Source: Escarpia spicata
Lineage: Eukaryota; Annelida; Polychaeta; Sabellida; Siboglinidae
Reading direction: 5' to 3'
Assembly: GCA_963995525.1 (NCBI GenBank)
Contig: OZ023210.1
Span: forward strand, 62,960,826 to 63,024,825
Length of the DNA stretch: 64,000 nt
The notes under the pieces are model-generated. The model was not told where the DNA came from. It saw only the letters and a list, made by a program, of their open reading frames with translations, and made no database searches. Numbering within the stretch: position 1 is the first letter of the stretch; every line of letters starts with the position of its first letter. The position numbers were made by a program, and so were the translations under genes. Below are positions 35,926-48,900 of this stretch, in pieces.

Positions 35926-36258
35926 GGCTGCACCACGCCAGTACAACAGCAACAAAACAACAGAGTTCTCCAGTCTCCAAAACACGGGGTAAACAGAAAA
36001 GACAAATCTCAACATCAGTAAGCAACATTAACGTTGTCATCAGAAGGGTGGATGCGCCAAGGAGCTAACGTGGATAACCTAGGTCATTGACGCAAGTTTT
36101 TGAATGACAGCAGGATTATGTAATATTTCTGACAAAAAAGAGCAATTTCCAGAGTCGGCGCTGCAACAGAGAACGTGCATCTCTCTACTAGTACCAGGTC
36201 CCCATTTAAGTACTGCAGACGCTGCAACTGCATATAATCACATATATAAAACATTGTT

Positions 36259-36321
36259 GGGAGCGAGACTTGAACTCGTCCAGATGGTTCCAGTTAAACG
36301 TCCCGACCACGCCACGTTTCC
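36259..36321 (-). mobile_element. tRNA-like SINE head or tRNA relic
   Basis: On the - strand, TGGCGTGGTCGGGACG resembles box A. GAGTTCAAGTCTCGCTCCC, about 30 bases on, resembles box B plus the 3' acceptor strand of a tRNA. The 5' acceptor strand does not pair well, so this is not a functional tRNA. A tRNA-SINE remnant is the likeliest reading. Confidence 0.35.
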
Positions 36322-36471
36322 ACGTGCTGCTGACTCACGGCACGAAACGGCGCACATCTGCTTTTGTAGTTTATGGCAAGTAACTATGCGGTGATTGAGT
36401 AGGCGATAACTGGTTGACAGCCAAACGATGCACGTTAAGTCCGTATGACTATTACAAGAACACGAGGGTGA

Positions 36472-38072
36472 CAATACGGTCAAGTTGAATGTTGCACCTA
36501 CAATACGATCAAGTTGAATGTTGCACCCACAATACGGTCAAGTTGAATGTGGCACCCACAGTACGATCAAGTTGAATGTTGCACCCACAATACGGTCAAG
36601 TTGAATGTTGCATCCACAATACGGTCAAGTTGAACGTGGCATCCACAGTACGGTCAAGTTGAATGTTGCACCCACAATACGGTCAAGTTGAATGTGGCAC
36701 CCACAATACGATCAAGTTGAATGTTGCACCCACAATACGGTCAAGTTGAATGTGGCACCCACAATACGAACAAGGTGAATGTTGCATCCACAGTACGATC
36801 AAGTTGAATATTGCACCCACAGTACGATCAAGTTGAATGTTGCATCCACAGTACGAACAAGTTGAATGTTGCACACACAATACGGTCAAGTTGAATGTTG
36901 CATCCACAATATGGTCAAGTTGAATGTGGCACCCACAGAACGATCAAGTTGAATGTTGCATCCACAGTACGAACAAGTTGAATGTAGCACCCACAATACG
37001 GTCAAGTTGAATGTTGCACCCACAATACGGTCATGTTGAATGTGGCACCCACAGTACGATCAAGTTGAATGTTGCATCCACAGTACGAACAAATTGAATG
37101 TAGCACCCACAATACGGTCAAGTTGAATGTTGCACCCACAATACGGTCAAGTTGAATGTTGCACCCACAGTACGAACAAGTTGAATGTAGCACCCACAAT
37201 ACGGTCAAGTTGAATGTTGCACCCACAATACGGTCAAGTTGAATGTGGCACCCACAGTACGATCAAATTGAATGTTGCACCCACAATACGTTCAAGTTGA
37301 ATGTGGCACCCACAATACGATCAAGTTGAATTTGGCACCCACAATACGATCAAGTTGAATGTGGCACCCACAATACGGTCAAGTGGAATGTGGCACCCAC
37401 AGTACGATCAAGTTGAATGTTGCACCCACAATACGGTCAAGTGGAATGTGACACCCACAATACGGTCAAGTTGAATTTTGCACCCACAGTACTATCAAGT
37501 TGAATGTGGCACCCACAATACGGTCAAGTTGAATGTTGCATCCACAATACGGTCAAGTTGAATGTTGCACCCACAATACGGTCAAGTTGAATGTGGCACT
37601 CACAATACGGTCATGTTGAATGTTGCACTCACAATACGGTCAAGTTGAATGTGGCACTCACAATACGGTCAAGTTGAATGTTGCACCCACAATACGGTCA
37701 AGTTGAATGTTGCACCCACAATACGGTCAAGTTGAATGTGGCACCCACAATACGATCAAGTTGAATTTGGCACCCACAATACGATCAAGTTGAATGTGGC
37801 ACCCATAATACGGTCAAGTGGAATGTGACACCCACAATACGGTCACGTTGAATGTGGCACCCACAGTACGATCAAGTTGAATGTTGCACCCACAATACGG
37901 TCAAGTTGAATGTTGCATCCACAATACGGTCAAGTTGAATGTGGCACCCACAATACGGTCAAGTTGAATTTGGCACCCACAATACGATCAAGTTGAATGT
38001 GGCATCCACAATACGGTCAAGTTGAATTTGGCACCCACAATACGGTCAAGTTGAATGTGGCACCCACAATAC
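36472..38072. repeat. 29-bp minisatellite, about 55 copies
   Basis: The unit is CAATACGGTCAAGTTGAATG plus TTGCACCCA. Common variants are GGTC/GATC, GTTGC/GTGGC and CACCC/CATCC. It lies wholly inside the DOK-like intron. Open frames of 74 codons on the - strand are period artefacts. Confidence 0.97.
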
Positions 38073-38978
38073 TTCAAATCGTATACAAAGCATTCAATTA
38101 GTAAACACAGCTACTACGTAGGCAGGTAGGGCAAACCGCAAGTTCCTGGAATGTATTTCTGCCATTGTCACCTGGTGTCTGGTTTCCGCAATTAACCCTG
38201 CAAGTTGAACGAAATAAGACTGAATCTGGGAATGGCCTGCTCATACGGTTCCCACCACGGTTAGAGACGGCTATTGTACGTAACGAAACAGACAAGGTCA
38301 CCTGAATGATAGTCTAGCACTATCGTTACACGCGTGTTTGCAGTGAATACATCAGTCCGTGGGTATTACCATTAAGAGACGATGTCGGTCTGACGACGCC
38401 AATCTCGTCTGAGGTGTCCGAGTTGACAGGAAGTAGATATAGATACGGGTCAACTGAAAAAAAAACGAATAACGACATCGATAAATGTCAACGTTTCCGT
38501 GGGTGACATCTAGAATAAAGTTTAAGCATATATGTGCAGGATAGAGCGTAGTTATTACTAAGATATTCATTGTAGAAAACAACCCATCAGAATACTAACA
38601 CGAGAACTTGTAAATTTACAAAGCCATGTGAGTAAAGGATTGTCCGATTTGTCAGTCGGCTGCAGTGCTAAGCTCCATCGAGGCCAACGTATGGCTACGA
38701 TCGAGTTGGTCAAATAGGAGCTGTGTCCAACTTGTTCGTGTGTCGGCCGCAACTTTGAGGCAGCGGCTAACGCCAGGTGTACACGTCGTGACCTTTCATC
38801 AAAGCTAAACTCTGGATTGGCACGAGTCAATGTGAATATGTCATACCCGCGGTTGGTCCACTCAATCTTGAAACAACCTGTTTAAAACGAGATTTGTACC
38901 AACTTCCGGGTATTCAGTAACTTTCGATTTAGTTTTAATTTAATATAAAATAAGAAACAACGTATTTGACATGTATAC
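38073..38978 (-). other. Intron sequence without recognised features
   Basis: The rest of the DOK-like intron between the 29-bp array and the donor. Two - strand open frames (38301-38098, 38830-38567) show no family resemblance and are not called. Confidence 0.4.
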
Positions 38979-39136
38979 CTTCTTTATTGGTCCTCAGCCT
39001 GTCCATTTCAGACTCAAGGTCTGTGCCCGTGTTCTGCCGAGGAAGGTTCGTCTTTACTGCTTCGCTAACTTCCTTGACGATCTCACTGCCGTATCTCGTG
39101 CGGAACAAATACGTGCCCACTTTACTGCCGCACTGC
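38979..39136 (-). CDS. DOK-family adaptor, exon encoding the end of the PTB domain
   Basis: The acceptor on the - strand is GCATGTGTTGTAG (AG at 39138-39137) and the donor is GAAG|GTATAC (GT at 38978-38977). The exon supplies the third base of a Val codon and then QCGSKVGTYLFRTRYGSEIV, followed by KEVSEAVKTNLPRQNTGTDL and a charged linker ending RLRTNKE. This matches the last strands and C-terminal helix of the IRS-type PTB domain (CGSG.G.F.F.T..G.EI+..V..A+). Both junction phases fit the neighbouring exons: two bases (GT) at 40353 plus G here, and one G here plus AA at 35189. PTB domains of this type bind NPxpY-like motifs on activated receptors at the membrane. Confidence 0.8.
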
Positions 39137-40352
39137 CTACAACACATGCACACTACGGTAATACTCACACGAGTAAACGAAAATGAATGGCGTATAATTG
39201 AGACTTCAGATAGTTAAAATTAATGGATGGCAGCGCAAAGTGTATAATGTACCGCAAGATGTCATATTTTGAAACGAGGAAGTTGTGTTGACGTCGTCAG
39301 AGACTCTGTTAATGTATTACAGAAAATTAACTGCAGATGGCAACGAAGCAGGGGCATATTTGAGGGTGGGAGCATTAGAGCATAAACCCCATTTAGCTTT
39401 ATAAACAAGTTCATATATAACCTTATGCGCCACTAGGCCCTATATTTAACATGGCAAATTAGTGGCAACGTAAACATTTGGACCCGATGCCTTTCTGATA
39501 TCCTAAGATCGTCAGTTGTAGGAAGATTCATCTACATCGACGTCGGGTTGACATCGTTAGAACATCAACCATGTGAATTGACAACCATGTGATAATGGCG
39601 ACAATATTTATGAATGCGACGACGAAAGTGACGTACAATGACGGCCATTATGCGATACAGTCAATATCATGCAAACTATGACAACTAAAACGATGACGAC
39701 GACTGCGTAATGACAGTGACGGTCAAAAATCCATCACGAAAACTTACAACGTTGTTACCAAGGCTACATTAAATGGATCCAGAATCTGACGTCAAACGTT
39801 TGAGCCAAAACTCAGCGGGGTCAAAATGTCAACAAAACATACGACTGATCCGACAGCTTCATATGTGTGGCGGCCATTTGTTAAGCTTGACGGGTGGTTG
39901 CAAGGCAAACGGTGACGTAATGGATCCATCAGTTTATGACGCTACCCAGTTGTCACTACATACACATCGCGTCAAGCGTCATCAGAACATGACGCCAGTT
40001 GTGACTGCGTGACATGTCACTACTTACACATTGGCGACAAGCGTCATCAGAACATGACGCCAGTTGTGACAATGTGATATGTCATTACATACACGTTGGC
40101 GTCAAGCGTCATCAGAACATGACGCCAGTTGTGACTGCGTGACATGTCACTACTTACATATTGGCGACAAGCGTCATCAGAACATGATGCCAGTTGTGAC
40201 TGCGTGACATGCCACTACTTACACGTTGACGTCTAGCGTCACCAGAACATGACAACAGTTGTGACGTCGTGACTTGTCACTACTTATATGTTGGCGTCTA
40301 GTGTCACCAGAACATGACGCCAGTTGTGACGTCGTGGCGTGTTACTACTTAC
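39137..40352 (-). other. DOK-like gene intron carrying a donor-derived 65-bp array
   Basis: 1216 bp with GT donor at 40352-40351 and AG at 39138-39137. The donor-proximal 400 bp are a tandem array that repeats the exon end and splice donor (see the 65-bp repeat). The rest, 39137-39944, shows no other feature. Confidence 0.72.
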
Positions 40353-40378
40353 ACGTTGGCGTCTAGCGTCACCAAGTC
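39945..40378. repeat. 65-bp minisatellite made of exon end plus splice donor, ~6.5 copies
   Basis: Marker motifs lie 65 bp apart (AAGCGTC at 39974, 40039, 40104). On the - strand each unit contains a version of GTGACGCTAGACGCCAACGT followed by GTAAGTAGT, then GACATGTCAC-type and CAACTGGCGTCATGTTCT sequence. The most 3' (+ strand) copy is the real end of the PTB exon (40353) with its GTAAGT donor. Decoy donors keep GTAAGT in the copies near 40020, 40150 and 40215, read GTATGT near 39955 and 40085, and have lost the GT near 40285. Confidence 0.9.
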
Positions 40379-40578
40379 ATCACCCGTCATCTCCTCGCTC
40401 TTGAACTTGCGGATGTGCTCTAGCGGCCACTGTATGTAGGCCATCTGTTGGCCGACTTTCCGTAAGATGACGTCAGCTCCCCGTATGTTCATCACGTACT
40501 CGCCAGACAGTCCATTACGTTCGGATGCCTCCGTCGGCTCTACCAGTACCGCGTACCCGCCCAGCGACTCTCGGTTCT
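40353..40578 (-). CDS. DOK-family adaptor, exon encoding the N-terminal PTB half
   Basis: The acceptor on the - strand is CCCGTGTCCCCAG (AG at 40580-40579) and the donor is AACGT|GTAAGT (GT at 40352-40351). The 226-bp exon starts with two bases of a codon and reads NRESLGGYAVLVEPTEASER, then NGLSGEYVMNIRGADVILRK and YIQWPLEHIRKFKSEEMTGD. The V.PTEASER.GL.G.Y motif, a hydrophobic strand, and a WP...+R+F block are the signature of the IRS-type PTB domain in DOK proteins (DOK1-3 have TEASER.GL.G.Y and WPY..LRR+). DOK proteins are membrane-recruited adaptors that dampen receptor tyrosine kinase signalling through RasGAP and related partners. An N-terminal PH domain is expected in upstream exons, but none was found up to 64000. 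The exon end is also the seed of the 65-bp tandem array. Confidence 0.82.
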
Positions 40579-41130
40579 CTGGGGACACGGGACAACGTAG
40601 TATTAGTGGTGTATCCACAAAGACACCTTCACTGTGTTACAAGAAATATAGCTTTATTCGTTTAAGAAGATATCATAAAGTGTAGCACTGACGACGCAGG
40701 TACCTGTCCTAAATACTGTAAATATTGTAATTTATAGCAGCAAGTTAGTGTAAATAATAAATAAAAGTTAAAGAAGATAGTAGAACCAAGTTTAGACCCA
40801 AAAATAACGTTAATTGTTTTGTTTGTGGCACTGGTGGTTTTATACCAAAATATTTTAACGAAGTCTTTGGTTTGGATTTGTTAGTTTGAGATACGAAGCC
40901 TTTGCAACCTACTTCAATGAATGTTAATTATTACTTCTAACTTTGCTCTGTTGTTGTTTATGTCTTAGATGAATGTGGCACATTGTTAGTTTTAAATAGA
41001 TCGTCATTTTATTAGTAAATAATGTACACGGAGGTACGTCCTTGTATAGCGATGTGTCCAGTCCTTAGAACTGTCATTAGAATACCATCTCGGCTTTTCG
41101 TCAAAACATTCAGTGACTTTGTAGTAAGTG
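40579..41130 (-). other. DOK-like upstream intron, no features
   Basis: AT-rich spacer between the PTB exon acceptor and the 70-bp array. I see nothing else in it. Confidence 0.45.
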
Positions 41131-44100
41131 CGTGAAGAGTGTTCCTTCACGTGTAGTCACCACGATATGGCATCAGCTACTCAGTTATACAGATGGGGTG
41201 AACTAAGAGTGTTCCTTCACGTGTAGTCGCCACGATATGGCATCAGCTACACAGTTATACAGATGGGGTGAACTAAGAGTGTTCCTTCACATGTAGTCAC
41301 CACGACGTGGCATCAGCTACTCAGTTATACAGATGGGGTGAACTAAGAGTGTTCCTTCACGTGTAGTCACCACGACGTGGCATCAGCTACTCAGTTATAC
41401 AGATGGGGTGAACTAAGAGTGTTCCTTTACGTGTAGTCGCCACGATGTGGCATCAGCTACACAGTTATACAGATGGGGTGAACTAAGAGTGTTCCTTCAC
41501 GTGTAGTCACCACGATATGGCATCAGCTACACAGTTATACAGATGGGGTGAACTAAGAGTGTTCCTTCACGTGTAGTCACCACGATATGGCATCAGCTAC
41601 TCAGTTATACAGATGGGGTGAACTAAGAGTGTTCCTTCACGTGTAGTCGCCACGATATGGCATCAGCTACACAGTTATACAGATGGGGTGAACTAAGAGT
41701 GTTCCTTCACATGTAGTCACCACGACGTGGCATCAGCTACTCAGTTATACAGATGGGGTGAACTAAGAGTGTTCCTTCACGTGTAGTCACCACGACGTGG
41801 CATCAGCTACTCAGTTATACAGATGGGGTGAACTAAGAGTGTTCCTTTACGTGTAGTCGCCACGATGTGGCATCAGCTACACAGTTATACAGATGGGGTG
41901 AACTAAGAGTGTTCCTTCACGTGTAGTCACCACGATATGGCATCAGCTACACAGTTATACAGATGGGGTGAACTAAGAGTGTTCCTTCACGTGTAGTCAC
42001 CACGACGTGGCATCAGCTACACAGTTATACAGATGGGGTGAACTAAGAGTGTTCCTTCACGTGTAGTCGCCACGACGTGGCATCAGCTACTCAGTTATAC
42101 AGATGGGGTGAACTAAGAGTGTTCCTTCACGTGTAGTCACCACGACGTGGCATCAGCTACTCAGTTATACAGATGGGGTGAACTAAGAGTGTTCCTTCAC
42201 GTGTAGTCACCACGACGTGGCATCAGCTACTCAGTTATACAGATGGGGTGAACTAAGAGTGTTCCTTCACGTGTAGTCGCCACGACGTGGCATCAGCTAC
42301 TCAGTTATACAGATGGGGTGAACTAAGAGTGTTCCTACACGCGTAGTCGCAACGATTTGGCATCAGCTACTCAGTTATACAGATGGGGTGAACTAAGAGT
42401 GTTCCTTCACGTGTAGTCGCCACGATGTGGCATCAGGTACTCAGTTATACAGTTGTGGTGAACTAAGAGTGTTCCTTCACGTGTAGTTGCCACGATATGG
42501 CATCAGCTACTCAGTTATACAGATGGGGTGAACTAAGAGTGTTCCTTCACGTGTAGTCGCCACGACGTGGCATCAGCTACTCAGTTATACAGATGGGGTG
42601 AACTAAGAGTGTTCCTTCACGTGTAGTCGCCACGATATGGCATCAGCTACTCAGTTATACAGATGGGGTTAACTAAGAGTGTTCCTTCACGTGTAGTCAC
42701 CACGATATTGCATCAGCTACTCAGTTATACAGATGGGGTGAACTAAGAGTGTTCCTTCACGTGTAGTCATCACGATGTGGCATCAGCTACTCAGTTATAC
42801 AGTTGGGGTGAACTAAGAGTGTTCCTTCACGTGTAGTCGCCACGATGTGGCATCAGCTAGTCAGTTATACAGATGGGGTGAACTAAGAGTGTTCCTTCAC
42901 GTGTAGTCGCCACGATGTGGCATCAGCTACTCAGTTATACAGTTGGGGTGAACTAAGAGTGTTCCTTCACGTGTAGTCGCCACGATGTGGCATCAGCTAC
43001 TCAGTTATACAGATGGGTTGAACTAAGAGTGTTCCTTCACGTGTAGTCGCCACGACGTGGCATCAGCTACTCAGTTATACAGATGGGGTGAACTAAGAGT
43101 GTTCCTTCACGTGTAGTCGCCACGATGTGGCATCAGCTACTCAGTTATACAGATGGGGTGAACTAAGAGTGTTCCTTCACGTGTAGTCGCCACGATGTGG
43201 CATCAGCTACTCAGTTATACAGTTGGGGTGAACTAAGAGTGTTCCTTCACGTGTAGTCGCCACGATGTGGCATCAGCTACTCAGTTATACAGATGGGGTG
43301 AACTAAGAGTGTTCCTTCACGTGTAGTCGCCACGACGTGGCATCAGCTACTCAGTTATACAGATGGGGTGAACTAAGAGTGTTCCTTCACGTGTAGTCGC
43401 CACGACGTGGCATCAGCTACTCAGTTATACAGATGGGGTGAACTAAGAGTGTTCCTTCACGTGTAGTCGCCACGATGTGGCATCAGCTACTCAGTTATAC
43501 AGATGGGGTGAACTAAGAGTGTTCCTTCACGTGTAGTCGCCACGATGTGGCATCAGCTACTCAGTTATACAGTTGTGGTGAACTAAGAGTGTTCCTTCAC
43601 GTGTAGTTGCCACGATGTGGCATCAGCTACTCAGTTATACAGATGGGGTGAACTAAGAGTGTTCCTTCACGTGTAGTCGCCACGACGTGGCATCAGCTAC
43701 TCAGTTATACAGATGGGGTGAACTAAGAGTGTTCCTTCACGTGTAGTCGCCACGATATGGCATCAGCTACTCAGTTATACAGATGGGGTTAACTAAGAGT
43801 GTTCCTTCACGTGTAGTCACCACGATATTGCATCAGCTACTCAGTTATACAGATGGGGTGAACTAAGAGTGTTCCTTCACGTGTAGTCATCACGATGTGG
43901 CATCAGCTACTCAGTTATACAGTTGGGGTGAACTAAGAGTGTTCCTTCACGTGTAGTCGCCACGACGTGGCATCAGCTACTCAGTTATACAGATGGGGTG
44001 AACTAAGAGTGTTCCTTCACGTGTAGTCGCCACGACGTGGCATCAGCTACTCAGTTATACAGATGGGGTGAACTAAGAGTGTTCCTTCACGTGTAGTCGC

Positions 44101-47100
44101 CACGATGTGGCATCAGCTACTCAGTTATACAGATGGGGTGAACTAAGAGTGTTCCTTCACGTGTAGTCGCCACGACGTGGCATCAGCTACTCAGTTATAC
44201 AGATGGGGTGAACTAAGAGTGTTCCTTCACGTGTAGTCGCCACGACGTGGCATCAGCTACTCAGTTATACAGATGGGGTGAACTAAGAGTGTTCCTTCAC
44301 GTGTAGTCGCCACGACGTGGCATCAGCTACTCAGTTATACAGATGGGGTGAATTAAGAGTGTTCCTTCACGTGTAGTCGCCACGATGTGGCATCAGCTAC
44401 TCAGTTATACAGATGGGGTGAACTAAGAGTGTTCCTTCACGTGTAGTCGCCACGATGTGGCATTAGCTACTCAGTTATACAGTTGGGGTGAACTAAGAGT
44501 GTTCCTTCACGTGTAGTCGCCACGATGTGGCATCAGCTACTCAGTTATACAGATGGGGTGAACTAAGAGTGTTCCTTCACGTGTAGTCGCCACGATATGG
44601 CATCAGCTACTCAGTTATACAGATGGGGTGAACTAAGAGTGTTCCTTCACGTGTAGTCGCCACGATATGGCATCAGCTAGTCAGTTATACAGATGGGGTG
44701 AACTAAGAGTGTTCCTTCACGTGTAGTCGCCACGATATGGCATCAGCTACTCAGTTATACAGATGGGGTGAACTAAGTGTGTTCCTTCACGTGTAGTCGC
44801 CACGATATGACATCAGCTACTCAGTTATACAGATGGGGTGAACTAAGAGTGTTCCTTCACGTGTAGTCATCACGATATGGCATCAGCTACTCAGTTATAC
44901 AGATGGGGTGAACTAAGAGTGTTCCTTCACGTGTAGTCGCCACGATATTGCATCAGCTACTCAGTTACACAGATGGGGTGAACTAAGAGTGTTCCTTCAC
45001 GTGGAGTCACCACGATATGGCATCAGCTACTCAGTTGTACAGATGGGGTGAACTAAGAGTGTTCCTTCACGTATAGTCATCACGATATGGCATCAGCTAC
45101 TCAGTTATACAGATGGGGTGAACTAAGAGTGTTCCTTCACGTGTAGTCATCACGATATGGCATCAGCTACTCAGTTATACAGATGGGGTGAACTAAGAGT
45201 GTTCCTTCACGTGTAGTCGCCACGATATCGCATCAGCTACTCAGTTATACAGATGGGGTGAACTAAGAGTGTTCCTTCACGTGTAGTCACCACGATATGG
45301 CATCAGCTACTCAGTTATACAGATGGGGTGAACTAAGAGTGTTCCTTCACGTGTAGTCATCACGATATGGCATCAGCTACTCAGTTATACAGATGGGGTG
45401 AACTAAGAGTGTTCCTTCACGTGTAGTCGCCACAACGTGGCATCAGCTACTCAGTTATACAGATGGGGTGAACTAAGAGTGTTCCTTCACGCTTAGTCGC
45501 AACGATTTGGCATCAGCTACTCAGTTATACAGATGGGGTGAACTAAGAGTGTTCCTTCACGTGTAGTCGCCACGATGTGGCATCAGCTACTCAGTTATAC
45601 AGATGGGGTGAACTAAGAGTGTTCCTTCACGTGTAGTCGCCACGATGTGGCATCAGCTACTCAGTTATACAGTTGTGGTGAACTAAGAGTGTTCCTTCAC
45701 GTGTAGTTGCCACGATGTGGCATCAGCTACTCAGTTATACAGATGGGGTGAACTAAGAGTGTTCCTTCACGTGTAGTCGCCACGACGTGGCATCAGCTAC
45801 TCAGTTATACAGATGGGGTGAACTAAGAGTGTTCCTTCACGTGTAGTCATCACGATGTGGCATCAGCTACTCAGTTATACAGTTGGGGTGAACTAAGAGT
45901 GTTCCTTCACGTGTAGTCGCCACGATGTGACATCAGCTACTCAGTTATACAGATGGGGTGAACTAAGAGTGTTCCTTCACGTGTAGTCGCCACGATGTGG
46001 CATCAGCTACTCAGTTATACAGTTGGGGTGAACTAAGAGTGTTCCTTCACGTGTAGTCGCCACGATGTGGCATCAGCTACTCAGTTTTACAGATGGGGTG
46101 AACTAAGAGTGTTCCTTCACGTGTAGTCGCCACGACGTGGCATCAGCTACTCAGTTATACAGATGGGGTGAACTAAGAGTGTTCCTTCACGTGTAGTCGC
46201 CACGACGTGGCATTAGCTACTCAGTTATACAGATGGGGTGAACTAAGAGTGTTCCTTCACGTGTAGTCGCCATGATGTGGCATCAGCTACTCTGTTATAC
46301 AGATGGGGTGAACTAAGAGTGTTCCTTCACGTGTAGTCGCCACGATGTGGCATCAGCTACTCAGTTATACAGATGGGGTGAACTAAGAGTGTTCCTTCAC
46401 GTGTAGTCGCCACGATGTGGCATCAGCTACTCAGTTATACAGTTGGGGTGAACTAAGAGTGTTCCTTCACGTGTAGTCGCCACGATGTGACATCAGCTAC
46501 TCAGTTATACAGATGGGGTGAACTAAGAGTGTTCCTTCACGTGTAGTCGCCACGATGTGGCATCAGCTACTCAGTTATACAGATGGGGTGAACTAAGAGT
46601 GTTCCTTCACGTGTAGTCGCCACGATATGGCATCAGCTACACAGTTATACAGATGGGGTGAACTAAGAGTGTTCCTTCACGTGTAGTCGCCACGATATGG
46701 CATCAGCTACTCAGTTATACAGATGGGGTGAACTAAGAGTGTTCCTTCACGTGTAGTCACCACGATATGGCATCAGCTACTCAGTTATACAGATGGGGTG
46801 AACTAAGAGTGTTCCTTCACGTGTAGTCGACACGATGTGGCATCAGCTACTCAGTTATACAGATGGGGTGAACTAAGAGTGTTCCTTCACGTGTAGTCGC
46901 CACGATATGGCATCAGCTACTCAGTTATACAGATGGGGTGAACTAAGTGTGTTCCTTCACGTGTAGTCGCCACGATATGACATCAGCTACTCAGTTATAC
47001 AGATGGGGTGAACTAAGAGTGTTCCTTCACGTGTAGTCATCACGATATGGCATCAGCTACTCAGTTATACAGATGGGGTGAACTAAGAGTGTTCCTTCAC

Positions 47101-48900
47101 GTGTAGTCGCCACGATATTGCATCAGCTACTCAGTTACACAGATGGGGTGAACTAAGAGTGTTCCTTCACGTGGAGTCACCACGATATGGCATCAGCTAC
47201 TCAGTTGTACAGATGGGGTGAACTAAGAGTGTTCCTTCACGTATAGTCATCACGATATGGCATCAGCTACTCAGTTATACAGATGGGGTGAACTAAGAGT
47301 GTTCCTTCACGTGTAGTCATCACGATATGGCATCAGCTACTCAGTTATACAGATGGGGTGAACTAAGAGTGTTCCTTCACGTGTAGTCGCCACGATATCG
47401 CATCAGCTACTCAGTTATACAGATGGGGTGAACTAAGAGTGTTCCTTCACGTGTAGTCACCACGATATGGCATCAGCTACTCAGTTATACAGATGGGGTG
47501 AACTAAGAGTGTTCCTTCACGTGTAGTCATCACGATATGGCATCAGCTACTCAGTTATACAGATGGGGTGAACTAAGAGTGTTCCTTCACGTGTAGTCGC
47601 CACAACGTGGCATCAGCTACTCAGTTATACAGATGGGGTGAACTAAGAGTGTTCCTTCACGCTTAGTCGCAACGATTTGGCATCAGCTACTCAGTTATAC
47701 AGATGGGGTGAACTAAGAGTGTTCCTTCACGTGTAGTCGCCACGATGTGGCATCAGCTACTCAGTTATACAGATGGGGTGAACTAAGAGTGTTCCTTCAC
47801 GTGTAGTCGCCACGACGTGGCATCAGCTACTCAGTTATACAGATGGGGTGAACTAAGAGTGTTCCTTCACGTGTAGTCATCACGATGTGGCATCAGCTAC
47901 TCAGTTATACAGTTGGGGTGAACTAAGAGTGTTCCTTCACGTGTAGTCGCCACGATGTGACATCAGCTACTCAGTTATACAGATGGGGTGAACTAAGAGT
48001 GTTCCTTCACGTGTAGTCGCCACGATGTGGCATCAGCTACTCAGTTATACAGTTGGGGTGAACTAAGAGTGTTCCTTCACGTGTAGTCGCCACGATGTGG
48101 CATCAGCTACTCAGTTTTACAGATGGGGTGAACTAAGAGTGTTCCTTCACGTGTAGTCGCCACGACGTGGCATCAGCTACTCAGTTATACAGATGGGGTG
48201 AACTAAGAGTGTTCCTTCACGTGTAGTCGCCACGACGTGGCATTAGCTACTCAGTTATACAGATGGGGTGAACTAAGAGTGTTCCTTCACGTGTAGTCGC
48301 CATGATGTGGCATCAGCTACTCTGTTATACAGATGGGGTGAACTAAGAGTGTTCCTTCACGTGTAGTCGCCACGATGTGGCATCAGCTACTCAGTTATAC
48401 AGATGGGGTGAACTAAGAGTGTTCCTTCACGTGTAGTCGCCACGATGTGGCATCAGCTACTCAGTTATACAGTTGGGGTGAACTAAGAGTGTTCCTTCAC
48501 GTGTAGTCGCCACGATGTGACATCAGCTACTCAGTTATACAGATGGGGTGAACTAAGAGTGTTCCTTCACGTGTAGTCGCCACGATGTGGCATCAGCTAC
48601 TCAGTTATACAGATGGGGTGAACTAAGAGTGTTCCTTCACGTGTAGTCGCCACGATATGGCATCAGCTACTCAGTTATACAGATGGGGTGAACTAAGAGT
48701 GTTCCTTCACGTGTAGTCGCCACGATATGGCATCAGCTACTCAGTTATACAGATGGGGTGAACTAAGAGTGTTCCTTCACGTGTAGTCGCCACGATGTGG
48801 CATCAGCTACTCAGTTATACAGATGGGGTGAACTAAGAGTGTTCCTTCACGTGTAGTCGCCACGATATGGCATCAGCTACTCAGTTATACAGATGGGGTG
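41131..48900. repeat. 70-bp minisatellite, about 111 copies, one CACGTG per unit
   Basis: Units start 70 bp apart (GTTCCTTCAC at 41141 and 41211). Each carries AAGAGTGTTCCTTCACGTGT, then AGTCGCCACGATGTGGCATC and AGCTACTCAGTTATACAGAT plus GGGGTGAACT. Nearly every unit contains the palindrome CACGTG. Rare variants recur at multiples of the unit: AACTAAGTGTG at 44771 and 46941 (2170 bp, 31 units), AGTTGTGGTG at 42451, 43571 and 45671 (16 and 30 units). Block duplication is therefore clear. By position it lies in an upstream intron or the 5' region of the DOK-like gene. Confidence 0.97.

Larger units (their letters stand above)
35190..38978 (-). other. DOK-like gene intron with 50-bp and 29-bp minisatellites
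   Basis: GT (38978-38977) to AG (35191-35190) on the - strand, 3789 bp, joining exons with matching phase. More than half of it is tandem repeat (35398-35925 and 36472-38072). Confidence 0.7.

Noticed and set aside
36683..37226. 74-codon - strand frames with repeated Gly-Ala-Thr-Phe-Asn-type peptides
   Set aside because: Translation of the 29-bp minisatellite. The peptides follow the repeat period and lie within an intron.
38567..38830. 87-codon - strand frame inside the DOK-like intron as a possible extra exon
   Set aside because: The flanking exons already join in perfect phase and the frame has no PTB or DOK similarity. Skipped or alternative use cannot be shown from sequence alone.
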